Origin: an uncultured Pelagibacteraceae bacterium
Lineage (GTDB): Bacteria; Pseudomonadota; Alphaproteobacteria; Pelagibacterales; Pelagibacteraceae
Length of the DNA: 64,000 bases
NCBI GenBank assembly: GCA_902567785.1
Contig: CACFOR010000001.1
Coordinates: forward strand, 62,001-126,000
Reading direction: 5' to 3'
The first letter of the stretch is position 1. Every line of letters begins with the position of its first letter. Below the pieces are notes generated by a model, which was not told where the DNA came from, made no database searches, and was given only the letters and a program-made list of their open reading frames with translations. Positions 6,756-16,412 of this stretch are shown here, piece by piece. A program made the translations under genes and the position numbers.

Positions 6756-9188
6756 ATGAAATCAAAAGCTAAAGTTGTCGTAGTAGGTGGTGGTGCAGTA
6801 GGAGTGAGCATGCTTTACCATCTAGCAAAAAAGGGGTGGTCAGATGTTGTTTTGGTTGAAAGGAAAGAACTAACCTCTGGATCAACTTGGCATGCAGCTG
6901 GTTTATTACCACTTTTTAATATGAGTTATTCTGTAGGTCAATTGCATAAATATGCAGTAAATCTTTATAAAACTTTAGAAAAGGAAACGGGGAAAAATGT
7001 AGGCTTTAGCGTAGTATCAAATATTAGATTAGCTAGCACAAAAGATAGAATGGATGAATATCATCAATATGCAGGAGTGGCACAAACAATTGGAGTTGAT
7101 GTAAAATTTTTAAAACCAAAACAAGTAAAAGAAATTTGGCCTTTAATTAATACGGAAGGATTAATTGGAGCAATACAACATCCTGAAGACGGATATATTC
7201 AACCAGCAGATTTAACGCAAGCTTTAGCAACGGGTGCCAGAAATAAAGGAGCAGAAATTTATAGAAACACAGCTGTAGTAGGAATTAAACAAACAAAAAA
7301 TGGATGGGTTGTAGAAACTGATAAAGGAACAATCGAATGTGAACATGTTGTTTCTTGTTCAGGAAATTTTGCAAGGCAAACTGGGGAAATGGTCGGCTTA
7401 GATATTCCAGTCATACCTGTTGAACATCAATACATAGTTACCGAACCTCATCCGGAAATACAAAAAAGAAAAAAAGAAGGTCTTCCAGAAATGGGAGTTC
7501 TAAGAGATAGTGATAGTCGTTGGTATATGAGAGAGGAAGCGGGAGGATTAATATTAGGCCCTTATGAAGACGGAGCACCTTGTTGCTATGTAGATGGTCC
7601 AGCAAAAGATTCAGAGTATGAATTATTTCAAGAAGATTTAGAAAGACTTGGTCCTCACATTGAGGGAGCAATTCATCGTGTCCCTGCTTTTGGAGAGGTT
7701 GGTGTTAAAAAAGTTTATAATGGAGCAATTTGTTACACCCCAGATGGAAACCCAATTGTAGGTCCTGCTTGGGGACTAAAAAACTTTTGGATTAATGAAG
7801 GTCATAGCTTTGGGATTACAGCAGCGGGTGGAGCAGGCTGGCAACTTGCTGAGTGGATTATAGATGGAGAGCCAACTATTGATATGCTTGGTGTAGAGCC
7901 GAGAAGATATGGTGATTATGCAACTAAATCATATTTAAAAGAAAAAAATGAAGAGGCTTACCGTAATGTATTTATCATTCATTATCCCGATGAGGAAAGA
8001 TCTGCAGGAAGACCCTTAAGGACGGCTCCTTGTTATGAAAGGATGAAAAATTTAGGTGCTGTATTTGGTCAAAAATTTGGATGGGAAAGACCAAATTTTT
8101 TTGCAACAGAAGGAATGGAACAAAAGGACGATTGGTCATTTAGAAGATCAAAATGGTTTAAAGCAATAGAAAAAGAATGCAAAAATGTTAAAGAAAATGT
8201 TGGTCTTTTGGATATGACAGCATTTGGAAAATGTAGAATTAAAGGACCAAAAGCGGAATCATTTTTAGATTATTTAGTTGCTAACAAACTTCCAAAAAAA
8301 ATTGGTAGAATTAATTTATGTCATGCTCTTAACACAAAAGGCGGAGTTCATTCAGAATTTACTATTATGAGAGAATCTGAAGACAGTTTCTACTTAGTAT
8401 CCGCAGGAGCATTTCAAAGATTAGACCATGATTGGATACTTAAATGGATGCCAAAAGACGGATCAGTTCAGTTTGAAAATTTAACAAATAGTATTGGAGT
8501 ATTGGTTGTTTCTGGACCCAAAGCAAGAGAGTTAATGAAAAGAGTTTCAAAAGATGATTTTTCAAATGAAAATTTTAAATGGCTGAGTTCAAAAAAAATT
8601 AATGTGGGCTATGCACCAGTTAACGCAATGAGAGTAAACTTTGTAGGAGAATTAGGTTGGGAACTTCATCATCCTATGGAATATCAAAATCATATATTTG
8701 ACAAATTAATGGAAGCTGGAAAAAATTTAGGTTTAAAACCATATGGAATTAGAGCCATGAATAGTTTAAGGGTTGAAAAATCTTATAAATTAGTAGGAAC
8801 AGAATTATCTATTGAATATTCACCTTATGAGTCTGGTTTAGATAGATTTATACACCCCAACAAAGGTAATTTTATTGGGCTAGAAGCTCTTAATAAATGG
8901 AGAGAAAAAGGTTTTCAAAATAAGTTAGTAACACTTGAAGTACATAATATAGATGATGCCGATGTTTTAGGAAACAATCCCATTTACCAAAACGATAAAG
9001 TTGTTGGCAGAGCTACAGGCGGTGATTTTGGTTTTAGACTAAATAAATCAATAGCTTTAGGGATGGTTAAACCAGAACTTGCGACAACAGGTCAAAAATT
9101 AAAAATTGATATTTTGGGCAAAATGCACGAGGTTACAATTTTGGATGAAAGTCCTTATGACCCGGAAAATAAATTATTAAGAGCATAA
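6756..9188 (+). CDS. Dimethylglycine/sarcosine dehydrogenase: FAD-dependent DAO domain fused to GcvT domain
   Basis: Rossmann VVVGGGAVGVSMLYHLAKKGW at N-terminus and GcvT-like C-terminal half. ORF track starts at a TTG (6711); ATG at 6756 is the likelier start. Confidence 0.88.
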   Translation: MKSKAKVVVVGGGAVGVSMLYHLAKKGWSDVVLVERKELTSGSTWHAAGLLPLFNMSYSVGQLHKYAVNLYKTLEKETGKNVGFSVVSNIRLASTKDRMDEYHQYAGVAQTIGVDVKFLKPKQVKEIWPLINTEGLIGAIQHPEDGYIQPADLTQALATGARNKGAEIYRNTAVVGIKQTKNGWVVETDKGTIECEHVVSCSGNFARQTGEMVGLDIPVIPVEHQYIVTEPHPEIQKRKKEGLPEMGVLRDSDSRWYMREEAGGLILGPYEDGAPCCYVDGPAKDSEYELFQEDLERLGPHIEGAIHRVPAFGEVGVKKVYNGAICYTPDGNPIVGPAWGLKNFWINEGHSFGITAAGGAGWQLAEWIIDGEPTIDMLGVEPRRYGDYATKSYLKEKNEEAYRNVFIIHYPDEERSAGRPLRTAPCYERMKNLGAVFGQKFGWERPNFFATEGMEQKDDWSFRRSKWFKAIEKECKNVKENVGLLDMTAFGKCRIKGPKAESFLDYLVANKLPKKIGRINLCHALNTKGGVHSEFTIMRESEDSFYLVSAGAFQRLDHDWILKWMPKDGSVQFENLTNSIGVLVVSGPKARELMKRVSKDDFSNENFKWLSSKKINVGYAPVNAMRVNFVGELGWELHHPMEYQNHIFDKLMEAGKNLGLKPYGIRAMNSLRVEKSYKLVGTELSIEYSPYESGLDRFIHPNKGNFIGLEALNKWREKGFQNKLVTLEVHNIDDADVLGNNPIYQNDKVVGRATGGDFGFRLNKSIALGMVKPELATTGQKLKIDILGKMHEVTILDESPYDPENKLLRA

Positions 9189-9938
9189 ATGAAAATTTTA
9201 GTCGCAGTTAAAAGAGTCATAGATTACAATGTTCAAATTAGAGTTAAAGAGGATGGAACAGGCGTACAAACTGACAACGTTAAAATGTCAACTAATCCAC
9301 CAGACGATAATGCTATAGAGGAAGCAGTTAAACTTAAAGAATCAGGTAAAGCAAAAGAGGTAATTGCAATAACTATAGGAGAAGAAAAAGCACAAGAGAC
9401 TGTTAGAAAAGCTTTAGCAGTTGGTGCGGATAGAGGAATTCATGTTAAAGCAGATAATTATATTGAACCCTTGGGTGTTGCTAAGATTTTAAAAAAAGTT
9501 ATTGAAAAAGAAAAACCCGATATTGTTTTTATGGGTAAACAAGCTATTGATGATGACTGCAATCAAACAGGACAGATGCTCTCATCACTTTTGGGCTGGC
9601 CACAAGGTACTTTTGCTTCAAAAATAGAAGTAAAAGATAAATCAATGGAAGTTACTAGAGAAGTGGATGAAGGTTTAGAAACAATAGAAATAAATCTTCC
9701 AGCTATTGTTACTTGCGATTTAAGGCTTAATGAACCACGTTATGCTTCACTTCCAAATATAATGAAAGCAAAGAAAAAACCAATCGAACAACTAATAGCA
9801 AAAGATCTAGCTGTTGATATTTCAAACAGAATTCAGCAAATAAAAGTAGAAGAACCTCCTAAAAGAAAAGGTGGAGTTAAGGTAGCTAGTGTCGCTGAAC
9901 TTGTTAGCAAACTTAAAAATGAGGCAAAAGTAATCTAA
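9189..9938 (+). CDS. etfB: Electron transfer flavoprotein beta subunit
   Basis: [23 protein letters not shown]..., [23 protein letters not shown]. Confidence 0.96.
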   Translation: MKILVAVKRVIDYNVQIRVKEDGTGVQTDNVKMSTNPPDDNAIEEAVKLKESGKAKEVIAITIGEEKAQETVRKALAVGADRGIHVKADNYIEPLGVAKILKKVIEKEKPDIVFMGKQAIDDDCNQTGQMLSSLLGWPQGTFASKIEVKDKSMEVTREVDEGLETIEINLPAIVTCDLRLNEPRYASLPNIMKAKKKPIEQLIAKDLAVDISNRIQQIKVEEPPKRKGGVKVASVAELVSKLKNEAKVI

Positions 9939-10891
9939 TGACAGTTTTAGTGATAGCAGAGCATGATAATTCAAAACTAAAAACATTTTCTTTAAATGCA
10001 ATTAATGCTGCTTCTAAAATTGATTCAGATGTACATGTTTTAGTAGCAGGCAGTAAGTGCGAAAGTGTTTGTAAAGAAGTAGCGGGAGTTCCGTTAGTTA
10101 AAAAAGTTTTACAATCAGATTCGCCTAATTATGAGAATTATTTAGCGGAAAATTTAACCCCATTAGTTGTAAAACTGGCAGATAAATATACTCATATAGT
10201 AGCATCGGCTAATACATTTGGAAAAAACTTTATGCCAAGAGTTGCTGCTTTATTAGATACATCTCAAATCAGTGATATAATAAAAGTCGATAGTCCTGAT
10301 ACTTTTGTTAGACCTATTTATGCAGGAAATGCTTTTGCAACAGTTAAAAGTAATGATAAAAAAAAATGCATTACAATAAGACCCACATCATTTGATCCAG
10401 CTACTACTTCTGGTGGTTCTGCATCAATAGAAAAAGTAGAAGCTGTTGACGTGCCAAATATTTCTAAATTTCTTAAAAAAGAAGAAACTAAATCTGAAAG
10501 ACCAGAGCTCGGAACAGCAAGAGTCGTTATTTCTGGTGGAAGAGGTATGCAAAGTGGGGAAAATTTTAAATTAATAAATGCTATTGCAGATAAGTTAAAT
10601 GCGGCGGTGGGAGCATCACGAGCTGCAGTTGACGCAGGTTATATAAGTAACGATCATCAAGTAGGACAAACAGGCAAAGTTGTTGTTCCTGATTTATATA
10701 TTGCAGTTGGTATTTCTGGAGCAATTCAACATTTAGCAGGAATGAAAGAAAGTAAAATTATAGTTGCAATCAACAAAGATGGCGAAGCTCCTATTTTTAG
10801 TATTGCTGATTACGGATTAGAAGCGGATTTATTTGAAGCTTTGCCACAGTTCTTAGAAGAACTTAACAAACTGAATACTATCCAAAAATAA
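9938..10891 (+). CDS. etfA: Electron transfer flavoprotein alpha subunit
   Basis: C-terminal FAD-binding signature VVISGGRGMQSGENF...GQTGKVVVPDLYIAVGISGAIQHLAGM. Confidence 0.96.
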   Translation: MTVLVIAEHDNSKLKTFSLNAINAASKIDSDVHVLVAGSKCESVCKEVAGVPLVKKVLQSDSPNYENYLAENLTPLVVKLADKYTHIVASANTFGKNFMPRVAALLDTSQISDIIKVDSPDTFVRPIYAGNAFATVKSNDKKKCITIRPTSFDPATTSGGSASIEKVEAVDVPNISKFLKKEETKSERPELGTARVVISGGRGMQSGENFKLINAIADKLNAAVGASRAAVDAGYISNDHQVGQTGKVVVPDLYIAVGISGAIQHLAGMKESKIIVAINKDGEAPIFSIADYGLEADLFEALPQFLEELNKLNTIQK

Positions 10892-10912
10892 AAAGTTTGA
10901 TATAGTCTTCAT

Positions 10913-12520
10913 ATGCCAAGAGAAGCAATGGAATATGATGTAGTAATTGTTGGTGCTGGTCCAGCAGGATTATCAACTGCGATTAAGCTAAAACAATTGG
11001 ATCCAAATTTAAATGTTTGTATATTAGAAAAAGGATCTGAAGTTGGTGCTCACATTTTAAGCGGAAATGTTTTTGAAACCAAAGCGCTTGATGAACTTTT
11101 GCCAAAATGGAAAGAGCAGGGAGCGCCAATTAAAACAAAGGTTTCTAAAGAAAAATTCCTATTTTTGGGTAAAAATAAATCTTTAAGCTGGCCAACTTGG
11201 CTTTTACCCTCGGTTCAGAAAAATCATAAAAATTACATTATTAGTCTAGCCAATCTATGTCGTTGGCTGGCAGAACAAGCAGAAAAACTAGGTGTAGAAA
11301 TATTTCCAGGTTTTCCAGCTAGTGAAGTTATTTATAAAGAGGATGGTTCTATCAAAGGAGTAGCCACTCTAGATATGGGTATAGATAAAGAAGGTAATAA
11401 AAAAGATGGTTATCAAGAAGGTATGGATTTGTATGCAAAAGTAACAGTATTTGCTGAAGGCTGCAGAGGCCATTTAGGCAAACAAATTATTAAAAAATAT
11501 AATCTAGATTCAGGAAAAAATCCCCAACAATATGGTATTGGCTTTAAAGAAATTTGGGAAGTAAGCGACCAACAACATCAAGAAGGTTTAGTCATGCACA
11601 CAGCTGGCTGGCCATTAGATAAAAAAACTTATGGTGGGAGTTTTATTTATCACGCAGAGAAAAAACAAATTTACATCGGGTATGTTATTGGTCTTGATTA
11701 TGAAAATCCTCATTTATCACCTTTCGATGAGTTTCAAAGATTTAAAACACATAAAGATATTAAAAAAATGCTAGAGGGTGGAAAAAGAATTGCCTTTGGA
11801 GCGAGAGCACTGATAGAAGGCGGTGTTCAAAGTTTACCCAAAATGTATATGCCGGGAGGGTTATTAATTGGTTGCGATGCAGGAACTTTAAATATGCCAA
11901 AGATAAAAGGATCACATACTGCTATGAAAAGCGGAATTATTGCTGCGGAAACAATAATTGAAAATTTTAAAAATAAAAAAGATTTATCCATTTATGAAGA
12001 TAAATTTAAAAAAAGTTGGGCATACAAAGAGTTACATCAAGCAAGAAATGTAAAACCAAGTTTTAGCTGGGGTTTAATTGTTGGTATTATTTATACAGGT
12101 TTAGATCAAATAATATTTAGAGGAAAATTACCATTTACTTTAAAACATAAACACGCCGATCACAAGGCATTAAAGCCAGCCGATCAAATGCCTAAAATAG
12201 ATTATCCCAAACCAGATGGAAAAATAACTTTTGATAAAACTAGTTCGGTTTATTTAACAGGAACCAATCATGCTGAAAATCAACCAGTTCATCTTAAATT
12301 GAAAGATCCAAATTTACCAATTAGCTACACATTGAAAGAATACAATGAACCTGCGCAAAGATATTGTCCAGTGGGTGTTTACGAAATACAAGAAAATAAA
12401 TTTGTAATTAATTCACAAAATTGCATTCATTGTAAAACCTGTGATATTAAAGAGCCTTCACAAAATATAACTTGGGTAGCTCCCGAAGGAGGGGGCGGAC
12501 CAAAGTATGGAAATATGTGA
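10913..12520 (+). CDS. Electron transfer flavoprotein-ubiquinone oxidoreductase
   Basis: VVIVGAGPAGLSTAIKLKQ..., C-terminal 4Fe-4S region NSQNCIHCKTCDIKEPSQNITWVAPEGGGGPKYGNM. Confidence 0.95.
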   Translation: MPREAMEYDVVIVGAGPAGLSTAIKLKQLDPNLNVCILEKGSEVGAHILSGNVFETKALDELLPKWKEQGAPIKTKVSKEKFLFLGKNKSLSWPTWLLPSVQKNHKNYIISLANLCRWLAEQAEKLGVEIFPGFPASEVIYKEDGSIKGVATLDMGIDKEGNKKDGYQEGMDLYAKVTVFAEGCRGHLGKQIIKKYNLDSGKNPQQYGIGFKEIWEVSDQQHQEGLVMHTAGWPLDKKTYGGSFIYHAEKKQIYIGYVIGLDYENPHLSPFDEFQRFKTHKDIKKMLEGGKRIAFGARALIEGGVQSLPKMYMPGGLLIGCDAGTLNMPKIKGSHTAMKSGIIAAETIIENFKNKKDLSIYEDKFKKSWAYKELHQARNVKPSFSWGLIVGIIYTGLDQIIFRGKLPFTLKHKHADHKALKPADQMPKIDYPKPDGKITFDKTSSVYLTGTNHAENQPVHLKLKDPNLPISYTLKEYNEPAQRYCPVGVYEIQENKFVINSQNCIHCKTCDIKEPSQNITWVAPEGGGGPKYGNM

Positions 12521-12529
12521 AAATAAAAA

Positions 12530-12910
12530 TTAAGAAAGATCGACAGCGTATTTTTTTAGTTTTTCCAAAGGTATGATTTTTAAAGTTTTATAATTTGTTT
12601 TTTTTAAAAAAATTTTACACGCCGTTCCAGCATTTATTGCTTCAGAATAAGTGCCCGCACAAATACACCAAGAGTCACCTTCTTTTAAACCAGGGAAATT
12701 GAACTCAGGGTGAGGGGTAATTAAATCGTTACCTGCATCTTTTGCCCACTCTAAAAATTTTGTAGTAACTTTTGCACAGACAGTGTGTACGCCATGGTCT
12801 ATTTCATCTGTATTACAGCAACCGTCTCTAAACCATCCTGTGAGAGGATTGTTAGAGCAAGTTTCAAGCTTTTCTCCCAATACATTTTTTTGAAAATTTT
12901 CTTCTTTCAT
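12530..12910 (-). CDS. DUF2237 family protein
   Basis: NVLGEKLETCSNNPLTGWFRDGCCNT...GVHTVCAKVTTKFLEW...GDSWCICAGTYSEA. Confidence 0.85.
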   Translation of the reverse strand: MKEENFQKNVLGEKLETCSNNPLTGWFRDGCCNTDEIDHGVHTVCAKVTTKFLEWAKDAGNDLITPHPEFNFPGLKEGDSWCICAGTYSEAINAGTACKIFLKKTNYKTLKIIPLEKLKKYAVDLS

Positions 12911-13377
12911 TATAATTTTGTTGGATTTGGCTCATCCTTATATATTTTTTTGGGGTCAAAAATTTTTTTCCTTTCTTTAAATTCCATTTCTAATTTTTCA
13001 ATATTACCAATTTTTCCTAATGGGATTGATCTATAAAAACATGAACGATAGCCTACGTGGCAACTAGCACCACTACCTATGTCCACAGATAACCATATAG
13101 AATCTTGATCGTCATCAATTCTCATTTCTTTTATTTTTTGGACAAATCCACTAATTTGACCTTTATGCCATATTTTTTCTCTTGAACGACTCCAATAATG
13201 AGCTTCTTTGGTTTCAATTGTTTTTATTAAGGCTTCTTCATTCATATAGCCGTGCATCAAGATGTCGCCGTTTTTAAAATCAGTAGTAATTACAGGGATG
13301 AGGCCGTTTTTGTCGAATTTTGGCGCTAAATACTTGCCTTCTTCAACTTCTTTTATATTATCTCTTTTTTTAAACAT
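12910..13377 (-). CDS. hisI: Phosphoribosyl-AMP cyclohydrolase
   Basis: GLIPVITTDFKNGDILMHGYMNEEAL...AHYWSRSREKIWHKG...DQDSIWLSVDIGSGASCHVGYRSCFYR. Confidence 0.93.
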   Translation of the reverse strand: MFKKRDNIKEVEEGKYLAPKFDKNGLIPVITTDFKNGDILMHGYMNEEALIKTIETKEAHYWSRSREKIWHKGQISGFVQKIKEMRIDDDQDSIWLSVDIGSGASCHVGYRSCFYRSIPLGKIGNIEKLEMEFKERKKIFDPKKIYKDEPNPTKL

Positions 13378-13410
13378 AAATTATATTATATAGGTATTTA
13401 AATTAATAAC

Positions 13411-14019
13411 ATGAAATTAGTTAAAGGCACAGATCAGATAAAAAATAAAAATTCGTCAATTTCTGATGAAAAAGCAGAAGAAGCAATCAGAACTATTATT
13501 CAGTGGATAGGAGAAGATTCTGAACGTGAAGGATTAGCTTCTACACCCAAAAGGGTAGTTAGAGCATTTAAAGAGTATTTCAAAGGATATTCCGAAGATC
13601 CTGGAAAGTTTTTATCAAAAACTTTCACCGAGGTAGATGGTTATGATGATATGGTAATAGAAAAAAATATAAGTGTTCATAGTCATTGCGAACACCATAT
13701 GGCTCCGATAATAGGAGTGGCTCATGTTGCTTATATCCCATCAGATAAAGTTGTTGGTTTGAGTAAACTCGCAAGAGTTGTAGAAGTTTTTTCAAAAAGA
13801 CTTCAAACACAAGAACGTTTAACGATGCAAATTGCAAAAACAATCATGGAGGTTTTAAAACCTCGCGGCGTTGCTGTAACAATAGATGCGACGCATCATT
13901 GTATGACTAATAGAGGAATTAAAAAGGAAAATACAACTACAGTTACAAATTACTTTCTTGGAGCATTTAAAGACGATTTAAGTTTTCAAAATCGTTACTT
14001 AAGATATATTAATAAATAA
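13411..14019 (+). CDS. folE: GTP cyclohydrolase I
   Basis: SVHSHCEHHMAPIIGVAHVAYIP...VGLSKLARVVEVFSKRLQTQERLT...HHCMTNRGIKK. Confidence 0.95.
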   Translation: MKLVKGTDQIKNKNSSISDEKAEEAIRTIIQWIGEDSEREGLASTPKRVVRAFKEYFKGYSEDPGKFLSKTFTEVDGYDDMVIEKNISVHSHCEHHMAPIIGVAHVAYIPSDKVVGLSKLARVVEVFSKRLQTQERLTMQIAKTIMEVLKPRGVAVTIDATHHCMTNRGIKKENTTTVTNYFLGAFKDDLSFQNRYLRYINK

Positions 14020-14054
14020 TAACGTTTATTAATAATAGATCTAAAATTTTTAAA

Positions 14055-15056
14055 ATGAGCGATAAGTTTAAAGCGATAGTATTAAACCAATCAGGTGAAA
14101 AATTTAGTAGAGAAATAAAGACTTTAGATAAGAGTTTTTTTAAAAGTGGAGATGTATTAATTAAAGTTGATTATTCAGGTTTAAATTATAAAGACGCACT
14201 GATACTGAACAATGGTGCAAAATTAGTTAAAGAATACCCTCACATACCCGGCGTAGATTTTTCTGGAACGGTTACAGAAAGCGGAAGTGCAGATTTTAAA
14301 TCTGGGGATAGAGTTGTTGTTACTGGATGTAGAGTAGGTGAAATTTACCCTGGTGGATATTCTCAAATAGCAAAAGTAAAAAGTGAATTTTTAATTAAAA
14401 TCCCTAAGGAAATTTCCAATAAGAATGCAATGATTCTTGGAACAGCGGGTTTTACATCTTTACTTTGTGCTTTTGCCATAAAAGCAAGAGAAGAATTATT
14501 ATTGGGAGAGAAAGTAAAAGATGTTTTAGTAACAGGAGCAAGTGGTGGAGTAGGAAGTATTGCAGTAATGATACTTTCTAAATTGGGATATAATGTTTCG
14601 GCTGTCACAAGCAAAAAAGATCAAGCCGATTATTTAAAAAAACTTGGAGCTTCTAATGTACTAGAAAGAAAAGATTTTGAAGGTGAGCCAAAAGTATTGG
14701 GAAAGGGATTATGGGATGGTGTAGTTGATACTGTAGGAGGAACAATTTTAGCCAATGCAATTTCTCAAACAAGACACAGTGGAATTGTAGCTGCCTGTGG
14801 AAATGCAGCAAATATAAAGCTTAATACCACTGTTATGCCCTTCATTATTCGTGGTGTAAAATTATGGGGAATAGATTCGGTGATGATAAGCAAAAAAAGA
14901 AGGGAATTTATTTGGTCACAAGTTAACCAGCTTATTGATTTTGATCTTTTAGAGAAAAATACAAAAATGGTAAGTTTGGAAGAGTTATTAAATATTTTTT
15001 CCAACATGTTAAAAGGTAAAACTTTTGGAAGGACAGTTGTTGATTTAAATAAATAA
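14055..15056 (+). CDS. acuI: Acrylyl-CoA reductase (AcuI/YhdH) family zinc-independent MDR oxidoreductase
   Basis: KVDYSGLNYKDALILNNGAKLVKEYPHIPGVDFSGTV...VLVTGASGGVGSIAVMILSKLGYNVSAVTSK. Confidence 0.82.
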   Translation: MSDKFKAIVLNQSGEKFSREIKTLDKSFFKSGDVLIKVDYSGLNYKDALILNNGAKLVKEYPHIPGVDFSGTVTESGSADFKSGDRVVVTGCRVGEIYPGGYSQIAKVKSEFLIKIPKEISNKNAMILGTAGFTSLLCAFAIKAREELLLGEKVKDVLVTGASGGVGSIAVMILSKLGYNVSAVTSKKDQADYLKKLGASNVLERKDFEGEPKVLGKGLWDGVVDTVGGTILANAISQTRHSGIVAACGNAANIKLNTTVMPFIIRGVKLWGIDSVMISKKRREFIWSQVNQLIDFDLLEKNTKMVSLEELLNIFSNMLKGKTFGRTVVDLNK

Positions 15057-15057
15057 A

Positions 15058-15948
15058 ATGGATTGGGATAAATTAAAAATATTTCATGCTGTTGCAGAAG
15101 CTGGAAATTTTACAAAAGCAACATACATACTTAATTTGAGTCAATCAGCTATTAGTCGTCAAATTCAATCTTTAGAGCAGGAATTAAAGACACAATTGTT
15201 CGAAAGGCATGCTAGAGGTTTATCTTTAACAGAAAATGGAGAATATTTATTTAAAACTGCACATGAAGTGATTTCTAAACTTAAAGATGTTGAATCAACT
15301 TTAATAGATAAAAAAAATAAACCGAGTGGTAAATTAACAGTGACTACAGTTGTTAGTTTTGGAACCACATGGTTAACTCCTAGAATTCAAGAATTTATGA
15401 AACTTAATCCTGAAATTGAAATTGAATTAATTTTTGATGATAAAGAACTAGATTTAAGTACTCGACAAGCAGATATTGGTATTTGGATGAGACGACCTAA
15501 ACAATTAAACTATGTACAAAAAAAGTTAATTGATATTAATTACCATATTTATGGCTCAGCTAAATATTTAGAGCAATATGGGCATCCAAAAAATACTTCT
15601 GAATTATCAAAACATAAATTTATTTCTTATGGGAGGGGCGCCCCTTCGCCTGTTTTTAATCCTGATTGGGCTTTAAAATTGGGTATTAAAGATGGAAAAA
15701 AGAGAAAAGCAATAATGAAAGTAAACAGCGTTTATGGTTTATTGTTAGCAGTTCAAAGTGGAGTTGGGTTAGCAGCGCTTCCTGATTATATTACAGCAGA
15801 AATACCAAATATTATTAGAGTTTTACCTCAAATTGAAGGGCCCAAAACCGAAGCTCATTTTGTCTACCCTCAATCTTTAAAAAATGTTGCTAGAGTTGTT
15901 GCCTTTAGAAATTTTTTATACAGTAAAATTAAAAAATGGGAATTTTAA
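15058..15948 (+). CDS. LysR-family transcriptional regulator
   Basis: N-terminal HTH WDKLKIFHAVAEAGNFTKATYILNLSQSAISRQIQSLEQELKTQLFERH. Confidence 0.92.
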   Translation: MDWDKLKIFHAVAEAGNFTKATYILNLSQSAISRQIQSLEQELKTQLFERHARGLSLTENGEYLFKTAHEVISKLKDVESTLIDKKNKPSGKLTVTTVVSFGTTWLTPRIQEFMKLNPEIEIELIFDDKELDLSTRQADIGIWMRRPKQLNYVQKKLIDINYHIYGSAKYLEQYGHPKNTSELSKHKFISYGRGAPSPVFNPDWALKLGIKDGKKRKAIMKVNSVYGLLLAVQSGVGLAALPDYITAEIPNIIRVLPQIEGPKTEAHFVYPQSLKNVARVVAFRNFLYSKIKKWEF

Positions 15949-15951
15949 AAA

Positions 15952-16269
15952 TTATTTATGAGTTTGAGTTTTAATTTTTAACGTAGCACCTTCTTCAATT
16001 GATAAGGTTTTTTGATTTAATACCCCATCAATGTCCGCAGTTTTTCTTATATTTATTTGATCAGCGTTTACATTTCCCTTTAGCTTTCCTCCTAAAGATG
16101 CCTGTTTTGTTTTTATATTTCCTTTAATATTAGAATTTAAATGCGTTTCAATATTTTCTGATTTAATGTCACCACTAATCTTTGCATCAATTATAATTTT
16201 ATCTTTTTCAACAATGTCTCCCTCAACAGAAACATCCGCAAGCAAAGTTGAAGATTTATCACTGCTCAT
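15952..16269 (-). CDS. Bactofilin / polymer-forming cytoskeletal protein
   Basis: Beta-helical repeats VSVEGDIVEKDKIIIDAKISGDIKSENIETHLNSNIKGNIKTKQASLGGKLKGNV. Confidence 0.85.
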   Translation of the reverse strand: MSSDKSSTLLADVSVEGDIVEKDKIIIDAKISGDIKSENIETHLNSNIKGNIKTKQASLGGKLKGNVNADQINIRKTADIDGVLNQKTLSIEEGATLKIKTQTHK

Positions 16270-16350
16270 AAATAACTCCTATACAACTTAGCATATACAC
16301 AGATAAGCATAGGTCCTATACAATTTTTAGTTGTATATGTGGCAATAAAT

Positions 16351-16378
16351 GCAATTGATAATCATTATCATTGATAAT
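16351..16378 (+). promoter_or_regulatory. Fur-box-like operator upstream of Fe(III) transporter
   Basis: GCAATTGATAATCATTATCATTGATAAT; 16351-16369 matches 16 of 19 positions of GATAATGATAATCATTATC by hand count. Confidence 0.75.
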
Positions 16379-16412
16379 AGTTCTCATTAATTATAAATTA
16401 AAAGGAGAAAAA

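Noticed and set aside
7438-7671. Antisense ORFs in the track (e.g. 7438-7671, 12785-13036, 13625-13843, 14363-14614, 14765-15007, 15165-15368, 21252-21506, 23007-23282 and others)
   Set aside because: All lie opposite strongly conserved genes, have no recognisable domain and low-complexity compositions expected from the reverse complement of AT-rich coding DNA.
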